Below are positions 28,602-37,751 of a DNA stretch of 64,000 nt, one piece after another. The DNA lies in the NCBI GenBank assembly GCA_965230425.1, contig CBDDKW010000014.1:3937-67936 (forward strand), in the 5' to 3' direction. Position 1 is the stretch's first letter. Every line of letters begins with the position of its first letter. Below the pieces are notes generated by a model that searched no databases, was not told the origin of the DNA, and saw only the letters and a program-made list of their open reading frames with translations. The DNA comes from CBDDKW01 sp965230425 (GTDB lineage Bacteria > Pseudomonadota > Gammaproteobacteria > UBA1113). Made by a program: the position numbers and the translations under genes.

Positions 28602-31600
28602 ATGGCTAGACCCGCATATCAAGTGAATGAGATATTTAGTATCCAGTGTTTGCAAGCAAATGGGTATCAAGATGCTAAAAAAAACTACCAGCGATTAGCT
28701 GAAATGGTATCTAACAATCGAAGCCACTTTTATAATTCAGTAGGGCCTTATCTATTATACTGTATTAAGAAACATTCAGATTTTAACGAGCAAGGCACAA
28801 TTCCACATCGCTTATTCTTTCTGGTACGTCCAGGCCAAAATGATATTATCATTCTGCATTATTTTTCAGTATCGCAAAACGAGCATGATGAAAGTATTCA
28901 CTATCAAAAGCTTGAAGCTGGGCTAAAGCTAGTTCGACATAATATAAGGGCTGTTCAAACAATTGCGCATGTGTCAGCTGATAAAAAACAAGAGCCTATC
29001 AAATATGAGAAGATACAATCATTTGAACAGGTAGAATATAGTGAATCATGGTATGAAAATATTAAAATAAGGATAGACCAACTCGATACAGACAATATTA
29101 CGTCAGCTAATATTGAAAGATTAATGATTATCAGTTGCGAAATATTTGAATTACTAGAAGTAGGTGGTATACATACTGACAAAATTCAGTCAGCTTTCGA
29201 TCGTATTGTAGAGAAGTTGGCAACTTATTTGAGTTATGAAAGAAGCAATATATACTTAACCAGAGCAAAAAAAGCATTAGTACTCAATATTCAATTAGGT
29301 TATGGACGTGTTAACTTGTTTAGGTTAGAACCTTCCAATCGAAAGGCATACTTTAATTTATTAGCTAATAAATTGAAACAGTTAGTTAATGAAAAAAAAT
29401 TCCCTGAAACAAGCTATTACAAATTTTTATTTCAATCTATTGAGGTAGAAGCTTCATTTATAACTGAGCAGATGGACACTTGCGAAGCAATGTCTTTTCC
29501 TCAGAATTCTGATGTTATCAATAATGTTGTAGAGATTATTTTACAGGGGATAAATAATAATACGATAAAATACGATAGTTTTGTTAAGTATATAACTATG
29601 TTATCAAAATATGGTTTGATTGAGGTCATAAATGAAAGGGAACTTCATTCAATTATAGAATATATTATTGATTGTTATAAAAATATTGCTGGAATACCAA
29701 AAGAACAAAAAGTGAAAAGAGATGATCATGCAAGTACACTGTTAGATATTTTTTTACCACATTTAAAAATGAGACAGCTAGAAAGATTATTATCATTTGA
29801 AGTTTCAATTGTTCCAGCACAGAAACTTAGTAAAGTGTTAATCTGTTTAGAATGGAAGTTTGATAGTGGTTTGTTACGTTTATTATTGCAATGGTGTAAT
29901 GCTCTTAGCAAAGATAGAAAATATACCGATAATTGCCGTCAAATACTATGTAAAATTTTAAATGAATATAAAAAATTATCAAATGCTGAGCGCTATTCAG
30001 TCTATCCAGTTTTAGAAAAATTTTCTGGGTTATTCAATACCTATAGCTTGCAAATGCCAGAAGAACCACAGCTAACGAGTATTGAGCGTGTAAATCAATC
30101 AGTATCAAAAAAAAGAGCGGTAAGACGAAAAGGCAAAAAGAAACAAAGAAGCATGGTCACCCCTGCGTCAAATAAAAAGCCAAGTTGGCAAATTTTTGAA
30201 AAGCTAAATGTAGCATATTCCCATTGTGACAAAAGCAATACATCACAGTTTACAAGAGTTACTTGGAAATTTGTTGAGGACATATCAAGGAATGTCTCAT
30301 TTTTAGTAGAAAATGGCAGATTAGTTTTTCCAGATAATGAATTTAGAGAAAAATTTGTTGAGCAATTTATTGTAAATAAATTCTATAATTTACGTATATA
30401 CGGTACTGGCCGTTCCTATGATGTTAATCTGTTTACTCTTGCCTGCCATGCCGGTGATTTGTTGTTGGTTAGTGTTTTAGGTGAACTGACGAATAGCTTA
30501 ACTCATGTGAACTTAACTGAGAATAGTCCATATGCACTGTATTGTGCAGCAGATGCTCAGCATTATACCACTATTATATTACTACTTAATAAATTTGGTT
30601 ATGATCCTAAGCAATTAATAAAACAACATTTGTCGCCCTTGCTAGCATTATTTTATAAAAGAGGTTTTTCGGAAAAACAAGATAACCCTTATGCATTGAT
30701 TCGGGCTATAAACACGCTTATCCAGTCTGGTGACAATGTACATTACGCCGATCGCAGAGGGAATACTGCATTAAGACTTGCTCTGCTTTATCCTTATGCC
30801 GTTGTAGAATGCTTACTAATGCATGGCGCAGATCCAAATGCTTTATTTAAAAGTAAAGAAAATGAAAAATGCAGTATTTACGACTACGCTATGGGTACTT
30901 CGGGTGTTGCTAAAAAAACTCAAAAGTTACTGAGGAAGCATGGTGCAAATTATTTCTCAGGTCCCATGAAGCTACCTAAGATTACGGTAGCTGAGAATGA
31001 AGAAGTTGTTGAACGGGAATTAAATGAGATTCTCACAAAATCTTCTGAATATGGTAATGCTCCAGGGATGCAACAAAAGAGAATAGTGACAAAAAAATTG
31101 ATTGATCTATTGCATAAAGGATTTGTAGCTGGTCTTACAGAACAAGAAACTAAGGAATTACAGGATTGCATCGATAAAAATCCATATTGTCTCAATATGT
31201 TGATTCCGATAACATTCCTTGCTGATTCAAAGCCCTCAGTAAAAACAAATGTGATTTTATTCTTAATATTTAATAATATGTTTAGCTTTGTCGTTGACTT
31301 ACTGAAAAAATATCCCATTAATTTAGACTTGTGCTACTTTTTTGATTTAAAAAGACATCATGATAAGAAATTTGATGGAACATTACTACATTTCTTAGCA
31401 CGAGAAACCTCGCCATCAAATACTTATCTAAATTATGCTAGTACGTTTATTGAGTTTGGTGCGTCTACAACAGAGTATAATAGTCAAGGTTTGACTCCTT
31501 TGCATTTAGCTGCACTTGTGAAAAATGAAGGCATGTTACAATTACTTGTTTATCAGGGTGATGCGAATTTTCCGACTAAGGAAGGAAGAAATTTGATGCA

Positions 31601-32669
31601 TTTGTGTGCAGAGTCTGATGATGTTAGTATGATGATGTGTGTTTTAAAAATCCTTCCAGTATTAGAGCGGCGATCTCAGTTGCGAGCTGGTGATAATCGA
31701 GATAAGCGGCCAACAACACTCGCTAAAGAAATGAAGAACGATGCTTTTATTATATTACTTGGCGCCTTCGACCCTAGTATCGCTTTCGAGGATGGCGGTA
31801 CATGTCTACATGCGGCTGCGAGCCATAAAGATCCGCAAGTCTTACAGGAATTACTTGGTTATTTTGAAAGTGATCGATGTAAACAATTATTGAGTACACC
31901 CGACAATAAGGGTAATTATCCATTGAATATTGCAAAGGCTAAGGACCTAAGTGTACAGATTGCATTATTTGAACAAGTAAATGCCCCATTAAGTGTCAAT
32001 GAAAGTGAGAAAGAGATAGAAGGTTCTCATCCAAATAGCTGGTCTTCTACGATGCAAGATGTATTGGGAGCGGTGAGTAATCTATTGCCGGATGAGATGA
32101 AAAGTAATTTTTCAATACCTTCAGTTAGCGGAAGAAATCATGAGCGTGGTATGTTTTTTCAATCTGAAGAACAACTACAAGAAGATACAATAAGAAGAGT
32201 TTCTAGACAGTTACGAACTGCAATTGCAGATGATAATTTAGCTGAAATTAAGTTGCTAACATTGGCACATCCAGATATTTTAAATGAATGTGATGCACAA
32301 GGTAATACTTTTTTACATTTAGCGTGTGAATTATTTAAATTAGATATTATAAAGTATTTTGTTACAGAAATAGCACATAGTCTATTACCGAAAAATACAG
32401 ATCAAAAAACACCATTACAACTTTTTTGTAAACAGGTCGCTATAAGACGAAAAGTCCTGAGAGCTAGACAATTATCTGAATTTGATAATTGTCAACAATC
32501 AGTAAAAGAAATTTATTGCAGACAGTTGGTAAAAAAACTGAATGCAAAGAAAGTACCAGGAGATCGGCCAATTATTCCTTTTGTTGATGAAGATGGAAAT
32601 GTATTTTTATATAATTCAATTGAAGAATTGAAAGCAAAACACAACCCTCAGAAGCATATACGTTGTTAG
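28602..32669 (+). CDS. Ankyrin-repeat protein, paralogue 2 (full length)
   Basis: 1355 residues. Same plan as the gene at 23941. The unnamed N-terminal domain (about 1-112, with HRLFFLVRP and ILHYFSVSQNEHDES) is followed by a helical region. A short very basic linker lies near 500-517 (KKRAVRRKGKKKQR), then ankyrin repeats at about 610-770 and 930-1110, a low-complexity stretch, and a C-terminal ankyrin plus PFVDEDGNVFLYNSIEELKA block that paralogue 1 has lost. No signal peptide or membrane helix. The ribosome binding site is weak (agagagc). The two genes arose by duplication and have diverged considerably. The basic linker in both suggests nuclear targeting in a host cell, which is inference. 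No enzyme motif is visible. Confidence 0.8.
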   Translation: MARPAYQVNEIFSIQCLQANGYQDAKKNYQRLAEMVSNNRSHFYNSVGPYLLYCIKKHSDFNEQGTIPHRLFFLVRPGQNDIIILHYFSVSQNEHDESIHYQKLEAGLKLVRHNIRAVQTIAHVSADKKQEPIKYEKIQSFEQVEYSESWYENIKIRIDQLDTDNITSANIERLMIISCEIFELLEVGGIHTDKIQSAFDRIVEKLATYLSYERSNIYLTRAKKALVLNIQLGYGRVNLFRLEPSNRKAYFNLLANKLKQLVNEKKFPETSYYKFLFQSIEVEASFITEQMDTCEAMSFPQNSDVINNVVEIILQGINNNTIKYDSFVKYITMLSKYGLIEVINERELHSIIEYIIDCYKNIAGIPKEQKVKRDDHASTLLDIFLPHLKMRQLERLLSFEVSIVPAQKLSKVLICLEWKFDSGLLRLLLQWCNALSKDRKYTDNCRQILCKILNEYKKLSNAERYSVYPVLEKFSGLFNTYSLQMPEEPQLTSIERVNQSVSKKRAVRRKGKKKQRSMVTPASNKKPSWQIFEKLNVAYSHCDKSNTSQFTRVTWKFVEDISRNVSFLVENGRLVFPDNEFREKFVEQFIVNKFYNLRIYGTGRSYDVNLFTLACHAGDLLLVSVLGELTNSLTHVNLTENSPYALYCAADAQHYTTIILLLNKFGYDPKQLIKQHLSPLLALFYKRGFSEKQDNPYALIRAINTLIQSGDNVHYADRRGNTALRLALLYPYAVVECLLMHGADPNALFKSKENEKCSIYDYAMGTSGVAKKTQKLLRKHGANYFSGPMKLPKITVAENEEVVERELNEILTKSSEYGNAPGMQQKRIVTKKLIDLLHKGFVAGLTEQETKELQDCIDKNPYCLNMLIPITFLADSKPSVKTNVILFLIFNNMFSFVVDLLKKYPINLDLCYFFDLKRHHDKKFDGTLLHFLARETSPSNTYLNYASTFIEFGASTTEYNSQGLTPLHLAALVKNEGMLQLLVYQGDANFPTKEGRNLMHLCAESDDVSMMMCVLKILPVLERRSQLRAGDNRDKRPTTLAKEMKNDAFIILLGAFDPSIAFEDGGTCLHAAASHKDPQVLQELLGYFESDRCKQLLSTPDNKGNYPLNIAKAKDLSVQIALFEQVNAPLSVNESEKEIEGSHPNSWSSTMQDVLGAVSNLLPDEMKSNFSIPSVSGRNHERGMFFQSEEQLQEDTIRRVSRQLRTAIADDNLAEIKLLTLAHPDILNECDAQGNTFLHLACELFKLDIIKYFVTEIAHSLLPKNTDQKTPLQLFCKQVAIRRKVLRARQLSEFDNCQQSVKEIYCRQLVKKLNAKKVPGDRPIIPFVDEDGNVFLYNSIEELKAKHNPQKHIRC

Positions 32670-32687
32670 TGAGCAGAAAAGATATCG

Positions 32688-32756
32688 TCAACTATGTTGT
32701 TACTAGAAAAAATGTTGTCATCAACTATATTGTTTACTTGAAAGAATGCTGTCATT
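32688..32756. repeat. Imperfect tandem duplication, ~33-bp unit
   Basis: Two adjacent copies of a unit reading tcaactat(g/a)ttgtt...gaaa(a/g)aatg(t/c)tgtca. The second runs into the start of the dispersed repeat at 32750. No function is evident. Confidence 0.45.
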
Positions 32757-32866
32757 TCGAGTAGCCGCTGAGAGGGATCTCCTGCCGGTTTGACTACTTG
32801 GTAACAGCATGCTATTCATGTTAGCTAAACCATGAGGGGATATCTCGCTGTGCTCGATATTACAAT
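32750..32866. repeat. Dispersed ~120-bp repeat, inverted copy
   Basis: Starts TGTCATTTCGAG and, read in reverse complement, aligns along its length with 7-129: both contain the gtttagc-taacatgaa core and ggcaggagat. The right end has decayed (attacaatg instead of AATGACA). It lies in the non-coding stretch between the ankyrin gene and the IS50-like element. Confidence 0.6.
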
Positions 32867-32877
32867 GTTCTGTTATC

Positions 32878-32932
32878 GTCATCCCGCGGCGAAGACCGCG
32901 GGATCCATATACGGTAAATATGGATGCCGTGG
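32878..32932. repeat. Composite palindromic repeat: tandem hairpins, split by the IS
   Basis: Three palindromes in a row. The first is atcccgcgg/ccgcgggat at 32881-32904. The second is ccatat/atatgg at 32905-32923. The third is atgccgtgg at 32924-32932, whose partner ccacggcat now lies at 34442-34450, beyond the IS. Before insertion the third hairpin had the loop tcaag. Related single palindromes occur at 41641-41663 and, as a half, at 28143-28159. Confidence 0.7.
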
Positions 32933-32939
32933 TCAAGCC

Positions 32940-34434
32940 CTGTATCTTGATCAGATCTCTGCCTGTCATAAGAACATTTTCGCTTCTTGGTAGGTATCTA
33001 CTTTATCCATAAGCCTAAACCATCCTTCCCACAGTGCTTTCCACCCAATAATGCCTGTACGTTTGCTATCATACCACCCACCTAGTTTCCCAAGACTTTT
33101 ATAGGCCCACTCTATAGTAGGTATCTTTTTGGGCGGTTTCTTTTTCTGGGTCGCAATCCAAAGTACATGCCACTCATCTTCAGTCAACAGGGTAGTCACT
33201 GCAACCTGTTCTTTTAACTCAGTTGGCTTTGTCACTGCTATTTCTCGCATTTGTAACAATCTAACCGCAACAAAGGCAAGCACACTCCCTGCTCGCTCTA
33301 AATTATCTTTGCTTTGTAAGCGCAGCGTCTCTACTCCTATTCCACTTTTCCAGGCTTTGTGGTAATCCTCTATTCGCCACCTTAATGCATAGTAATGTAA
33401 GATGCGTTGTGCCGATTCTGCCGTATCTACTGGCTCAGTCGTTAATAATATCCAACTTAAATCATTTTCTGGCTGAGATACTTTCTCCCGCGCAGCGACA
33501 ACATTCACTGCTAACTTATCTGGATAACCTTTTCCTCTTTGATGCTTCGGTAATTCTATCTCTAATTTATCACTAAAGTACTCTAACTTTGCCGTCCGCT
33601 TCTTCCGGCCTCCTTTTTGCTGTACTTCTACTTCATACGTCCCTAGCCGTGAGTTGCTAAATATCTTTGTAAATAACTTCTCTTCTGAATCACTTGTCTT
33701 GCGGTTTTGTGAAGCTCTTACGATAAAACGCTGCTCATTTAACTGTTTATAGTATAAATAATCATATATATCTGCTTCCCTATCACATACTGAGATGACT
33801 CTGTTTTGTAAATCACCTAATCTTGCTGTCATCTGCCTAGAGGCATGTTCCCATTTGTAACTTTCTTTCTCCTCATAAGCACGACTCATTCGTAATCCGC
33901 GTTTACCATAACTCTCCTTGTCTCGGCAATACCAGCTTTGTTCAATTAATCCAACTGTGCGTTCCGTTTCCTCTGACAATAGGAGTACGCTATGCACTTG
34001 AAAGCCTTTCGAACGCGCTGTCTCACTATTACTTGTATAACCCAATTCATCTAACACTTTGTGCTTGTAAGATAGGGTCGTTGTGTCCTCTAGCGCCAAT
34101 ACTATCGACTCATTCTTTACTGCCCGTAAGGTCGCTTCATAACCCCCTTCTCTTATCGACGATGCCTTTATATGGTCATTCCTTATAAAACGGTACGCGC
34201 CTTCTATTTGCGCATCGTCTCCATCACAACACGAGACGGTACTCGCTCCCATTTTCTGCGCATGCGATGACGCTAGCTTGATTAAACGTTCTGTTCTTCG
34301 CGTATCTCCTAAATCGCTATCTTTGAATGTTTCATAGGCCCAATCTGTTGCATTCTTCATCTTTACTGCCTCCTAGTGCTCATTTATAGCGAGAAAGTGT
34401 ACTACTTCTTACCATAAATGTGTAGAAGATACAG
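32940..34434 (-). mobile_element. Complete IS50-like (IS4-group) insertion sequence
   Basis: 1495 bp. The left end CTGTATCTTGATCAGATCT differs at one base from the 19-bp inside end of IS50 as I remember it, and it holds GATC sites. The right end, read inward, is CTGTATCTTCTACACATTT, close to the IS50 outside end. The transposase starts near the right end and stops near the left, the same topology as IS50. The 9-bp sequence ggtcaagcc is repeated directly on both sides (32931-32939 and 34435-34443), as expected for this group. The target was the loop of a palindromic repeat. Intact ends, target duplication and open transposase suggest recent insertion. Confidence 0.9.
32966..34360 (-). CDS. IS50/Tn5-type DDE transposase
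   Basis: 464 residues, close to the length of the Tn5 transposase and alike from end to end. The catalytic residues are visible: Asp92 in ALEDTTTLSYKH, Asp193 in VCDREADI and Glu331 in WRIEDYHKAWK. The Y-R-E-K signature is Y324, R327, E331, K338. It catalyses cut-and-paste excision through hairpin ends and insertion into the target. The ribosome binding site (aggaggcagtaaag before the ATG) is strong. The frame is complete, so the element may be active. Unlike IS50, I see no obvious separate inhibitor start, but that would need a closer look at internal ATGs. Confidence 0.92.
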   Translation of the reverse strand: MKNATDWAYETFKDSDLGDTRRTERLIKLASSHAQKMGASTVSCCDGDDAQIEGAYRFIRNDHIKASSIREGGYEATLRAVKNESIVLALEDTTTLSYKHKVLDELGYTSNSETARSKGFQVHSVLLLSEETERTVGLIEQSWYCRDKESYGKRGLRMSRAYEEKESYKWEHASRQMTARLGDLQNRVISVCDREADIYDYLYYKQLNEQRFIVRASQNRKTSDSEEKLFTKIFSNSRLGTYEVEVQQKGGRKKRTAKLEYFSDKLEIELPKHQRGKGYPDKLAVNVVAAREKVSQPENDLSWILLTTEPVDTAESAQRILHYYALRWRIEDYHKAWKSGIGVETLRLQSKDNLERAGSVLAFVAVRLLQMREIAVTKPTELKEQVAVTTLLTEDEWHVLWIATQKKKPPKKIPTIEWAYKSLGKLGGWYDSKRTGIIGWKALWEGWFRLMDKVDTYQEAKMFL

Positions 34435-34516
34435 GGTCAAGCCACGGCATGACGGTAGATAGTCGACAGGTTATCGGTAGTGTCTTATTAATACAAAAAA
34501 TAGCTGCCATAAACAA

Positions 34517-37285
34517 CTACAATTCACTTTGCAAACTATCATGTTGCTGTTGCAATTGTTGTAGCGCAGCTTCATTCTCTGTTAGGCGTTGTTTTTCTTT
34601 AGCAACGACAGCTTCTGGGGCTTTATCAACAAAGTTAGGATTGCTGAGTTTACCGCGAGTACGTTGTAATTCTTTATCCAGTTTATCCATTTCTTTTTCT
34701 AGTCGCACAAGTTCTGCACTGACATCAATTAAACCGGCTAATGGGATCAGAATCTCCATTTCGCCTACCAAGGCTGTGGCGGCTTGTGGTGCTTCGTCGG
34801 TACTCTCTAGCCATTGAATGCTGGCTAGTTTTGCGAGGGTTTGTAAGAAAGCTTGATTATCTGCAAGACGTTGTTGATCCTGAGCATTGCCATGACGTAA
34901 CAAGACAGGGAGGGCCTTACTGGGAGCGATATTCATTTCGCCACGGATAGTACGCACGGATATAATAAATTGTTTAAGCCATTCAACATCGGCAATAGCA
35001 GCTTCATCTACTAAATTTTCAGCATATTCCGGATACGCTTGTAGCATAATGGTATCACCTTGCTTACCAGCTAGTGGGGCGATGCGTTGCCAAATTTCTT
35101 CAGTGATATAAGGCATAATGGGATGCATTAAGCGTAACAAGGATTCTAAAACAGTGACGAGAGTATAGCGAGTGCCGCGTTTTAAAGCCTCTGAGCTGTC
35201 AGTATTCAGTAATACTGGCTTTGATAATTCCAAGTACCAATCACAGTATTCATTCCAAGTGAATTCATAGAGTGCTTGCGCAGCTAAGTCAAAACGATAA
35301 TGTTTAAAATGCTCATGAATACTAGCAATGGTTTGCTGTAATTTAGTTTGGATCCAACGGTCTGCTAAGCTGAGTGTTTTGTCATCATTATTGCTGCCAG
35401 TGTCTTGATTTTCGCAATTCATCAGCACATAGCGTGCTGCATTCCATATTTTATTACAGAAATTGCGATAACCCTCTAAGCGATGTAAATCAAAATTAAT
35501 ATCACGTCCGGTACTAGCAAGAGCACAGAAGGTGAAGCGTAAGGCATCAGTGCCATGGGCAGCGATACCATTAGGAAATTCTTTTTTGGTTTTAGTTTTA
35601 ATACTTTCTGCCATGGCTGGCTGCATTAAACCATGCACACGCTTTTCGATTAAGTCATCCAACTCAATGCCATCGATGAGATCAATAGGATCTAGGACAT
35701 TACCTTTAGTTTTTGACATTTTCTGGCCTTCAGCATCGCGGATCAAGCCAGTGATATAGACTTCATGGAAGGGAATATCATCCATGAACTTGATACCCAT
35801 CATCATCATGCGGGCAACCCAGAAGAAAATAATATCAAAGCCAGTGACTAAAACTGAGGTTGGATAGAAAGTTGCTAACTCTGGCTTTTGTTCGGGCCAG
35901 CCCAAGGTAGAGAAGGGCCAGAGGGCCGAAGAGAACCAAGTATCAAGTACATCAGTTTCTTGACTTAACTGCATATCATCTGCTAATTGATATTTAGCTC
36001 GCACAGTAGCTTCATCCTCAGCGACATAGATGTCACCAGCTTCATCAAACCATGCTGGGATCCGGTGTCCCCACCACAATTGTCTACTGATGCACCAATC
36101 TTCAATATTGTACATCCATTGATAGTAGGTTTTAGTCCATACTTCAGGAATGAATTTCACTTTACCTTGCTCCACTGCTTCGATAGCAGGTTTGGCTAAG
36201 GGTTCTGCCCTAACAAACCATTGGTCTGTTAAATAAGGCTCGATGACCACGCCAGAGCGATCGCCCTTGGGAACTTTTAATTGGTGCGGTTCAGTTTTTT
36301 CTAGTAGTTTTGCATTTGTTAAGTCTGCAACGATTTGCTTACGTGCAGCGAAACGCTCTAAGCCCTGGTATACCGCGGGTACATTATCATTTAAATGCGC
36401 CTCTGGGGTGAGGATATTAATTAGCGGCAAATCATGGCGCTTACCAATGGCGTAATCATTAAAATCATGCGCTGGGGTGATCTTCACGCAGCCAGTGCCA
36501 AATTCAGGATCCACATAATCATCAGCAATCACAGGTATGGTTCTGTCAGTGAGAGGCAATTGCACGTGTTTGCCTAATAAGTGCTTATAACGATCATCTT
36601 CTGGGTGAATTGCCACAGCAGTATCACCTAGCATAGTTTCAGGGCGCGTAGTGGCGACGATGATATATTCTTCACTATCTACCACAGGATAGCGAATGTG
36701 CCAAAGTGAGCCGGTTTCTTCGATGGAGTCTACTTCTACATCGGAGATTGCCGTGAGTAACTTCGGATCCCAATTAACTAATTTTTTACCGCGGTAAATT
36801 AAGCCTTCATCATAGAGACGAATAAATTCTTCCTGTACCGCTTTGGAGCAACCCTCATCCATGGTAAAGCGCTCACGAGTCCAGTCAACGGAAGCACCGA
36901 GACGACGCAGCTGTCCACAGATATTACCCCCCGAAACTTGTTGCCATTCCCAGATTTTTTCTACAAATTTCTCTCGGCCTAAATCATGTCGAGAAATACC
37001 CTGTTGATTGAGTTGACGCTCTACCACCATTTGCGTAGAAATCCCCGCATGGTCGGTGCCTGGTTGCCAGAGCGTATTAAAACCGCGCATACGATGGTAG
37101 CGTGTGAGGGCATCCATTAAAGTATTTTGGAAACCATGGCCCATGTGTAAGCGGCCGGTGATATTCGGTGGTGGGATCACAATACTGTAACTTGGGCCAT
37201 CACCGCTAGGACGAAAATAACCTTGTTGTTCCCAGCGTGTTGACCAATGGGCTTCGATAGTGTCGGGGGTATATTTAGTTTCCAT
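34517..37285 (-). CDS. valS: Valine--tRNA ligase
   Basis: 922 residues, normal for a bacterial class Ia valyl-tRNA synthetase, which charges tRNA-Val with valine in the cytoplasm. The HIGH-type motif HMGH is at 47-50 after PPNITGRL. The KMSKS loop appears as KMSKTKGN near 522. The editing domain (TTRPETMLGDTAVAIHP) and the C-terminal coiled-coil arm (about 855-922) are all present. It is the last gene of pepA-holC-valS, 15 bases after holC, the usual order in gammaproteobacteria. The IS50-like element lies 82 bases beyond its stop. Confidence 0.97.
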   Translation of the reverse strand: METKYTPDTIEAHWSTRWEQQGYFRPSGDGPSYSIVIPPPNITGRLHMGHGFQNTLMDALTRYHRMRGFNTLWQPGTDHAGISTQMVVERQLNQQGISRHDLGREKFVEKIWEWQQVSGGNICGQLRRLGASVDWTRERFTMDEGCSKAVQEEFIRLYDEGLIYRGKKLVNWDPKLLTAISDVEVDSIEETGSLWHIRYPVVDSEEYIIVATTRPETMLGDTAVAIHPEDDRYKHLLGKHVQLPLTDRTIPVIADDYVDPEFGTGCVKITPAHDFNDYAIGKRHDLPLINILTPEAHLNDNVPAVYQGLERFAARKQIVADLTNAKLLEKTEPHQLKVPKGDRSGVVIEPYLTDQWFVRAEPLAKPAIEAVEQGKVKFIPEVWTKTYYQWMYNIEDWCISRQLWWGHRIPAWFDEAGDIYVAEDEATVRAKYQLADDMQLSQETDVLDTWFSSALWPFSTLGWPEQKPELATFYPTSVLVTGFDIIFFWVARMMMMGIKFMDDIPFHEVYITGLIRDAEGQKMSKTKGNVLDPIDLIDGIELDDLIEKRVHGLMQPAMAESIKTKTKKEFPNGIAAHGTDALRFTFCALASTGRDINFDLHRLEGYRNFCNKIWNAARYVLMNCENQDTGSNNDDKTLSLADRWIQTKLQQTIASIHEHFKHYRFDLAAQALYEFTWNEYCDWYLELSKPVLLNTDSSEALKRGTRYTLVTVLESLLRLMHPIMPYITEEIWQRIAPLAGKQGDTIMLQAYPEYAENLVDEAAIADVEWLKQFIISVRTIRGEMNIAPSKALPVLLRHGNAQDQQRLADNQAFLQTLAKLASIQWLESTDEAPQAATALVGEMEILIPLAGLIDVSAELVRLEKEMDKLDKELQRTRGKLSNPNFVDKAPEAVVAKEKQRLTENEAALQQLQQQHDSLQSEL

Positions 37286-37300
37286 AATCTGATCTTATTG

Positions 37301-37738
37301 TTATGTTGTTGTAAGTAAATCGTGGGTTTGAATGTCGTAGCCTTGTTGCTTGTAAAATTTATAATGCTCACGGCTCGCAGCTTTTGCTGCATCATCTTGA
37401 CTGACGATTTCGATGATGCGACGGAACTGTGAATAAAAGCCTGGGACCTCTGCACTGTAGTTTAACAAAATATCCCGGTGTTCTTTTGGTTCTACGCCGA
37501 AGCCAACTTGGATGGGCGGCGGTGGGGTAGGACCTTCACCGTAAATATTGTGTGGGATAAAACTTTGGTCCTGGTAGGTCCAGAGCAATTCATCGATTTG
37601 ATGGGCTTGTTGTTGGTCTTGGCAGTGAATGTAAAGCTTATGTTTTTTGCGGTAAATTTTTTCGGTGAGACGGCAAGCAAAGCGATGCCGTCCCAGCGAA
37701 GTTGTTTCATTAATCAAATAAAAATCCACGCGAGTCAT
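37301..37738 (-). CDS. holC: DNA polymerase III subunit chi
   Basis: 145 residues, typical size. The start MTRVDFYLI and the patterns ACRLTEKIYRKKHKLYIHC and ELLWTYQDQSFIPHN are those of the chi subunit. Chi binds psi (HolD) in the clamp-loader complex and touches single-stranded DNA-binding protein on the lagging strand. It sits between pepA (13 bases upstream) and valS (15 bases downstream), the conserved gammaproteobacterial order, and is probably cotranscribed with both. Confidence 0.93.
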   Translation of the reverse strand: MTRVDFYLINETTSLGRHRFACRLTEKIYRKKHKLYIHCQDQQQAHQIDELLWTYQDQSFIPHNIYGEGPTPPPPIQVGFGVEPKEHRDILLNYSAEVPGFYSQFRRIIEIVSQDDAAKAASREHYKFYKQQGYDIQTHDLLTTT

Positions 37739-37751
37739 AAGCTACCTTGGA

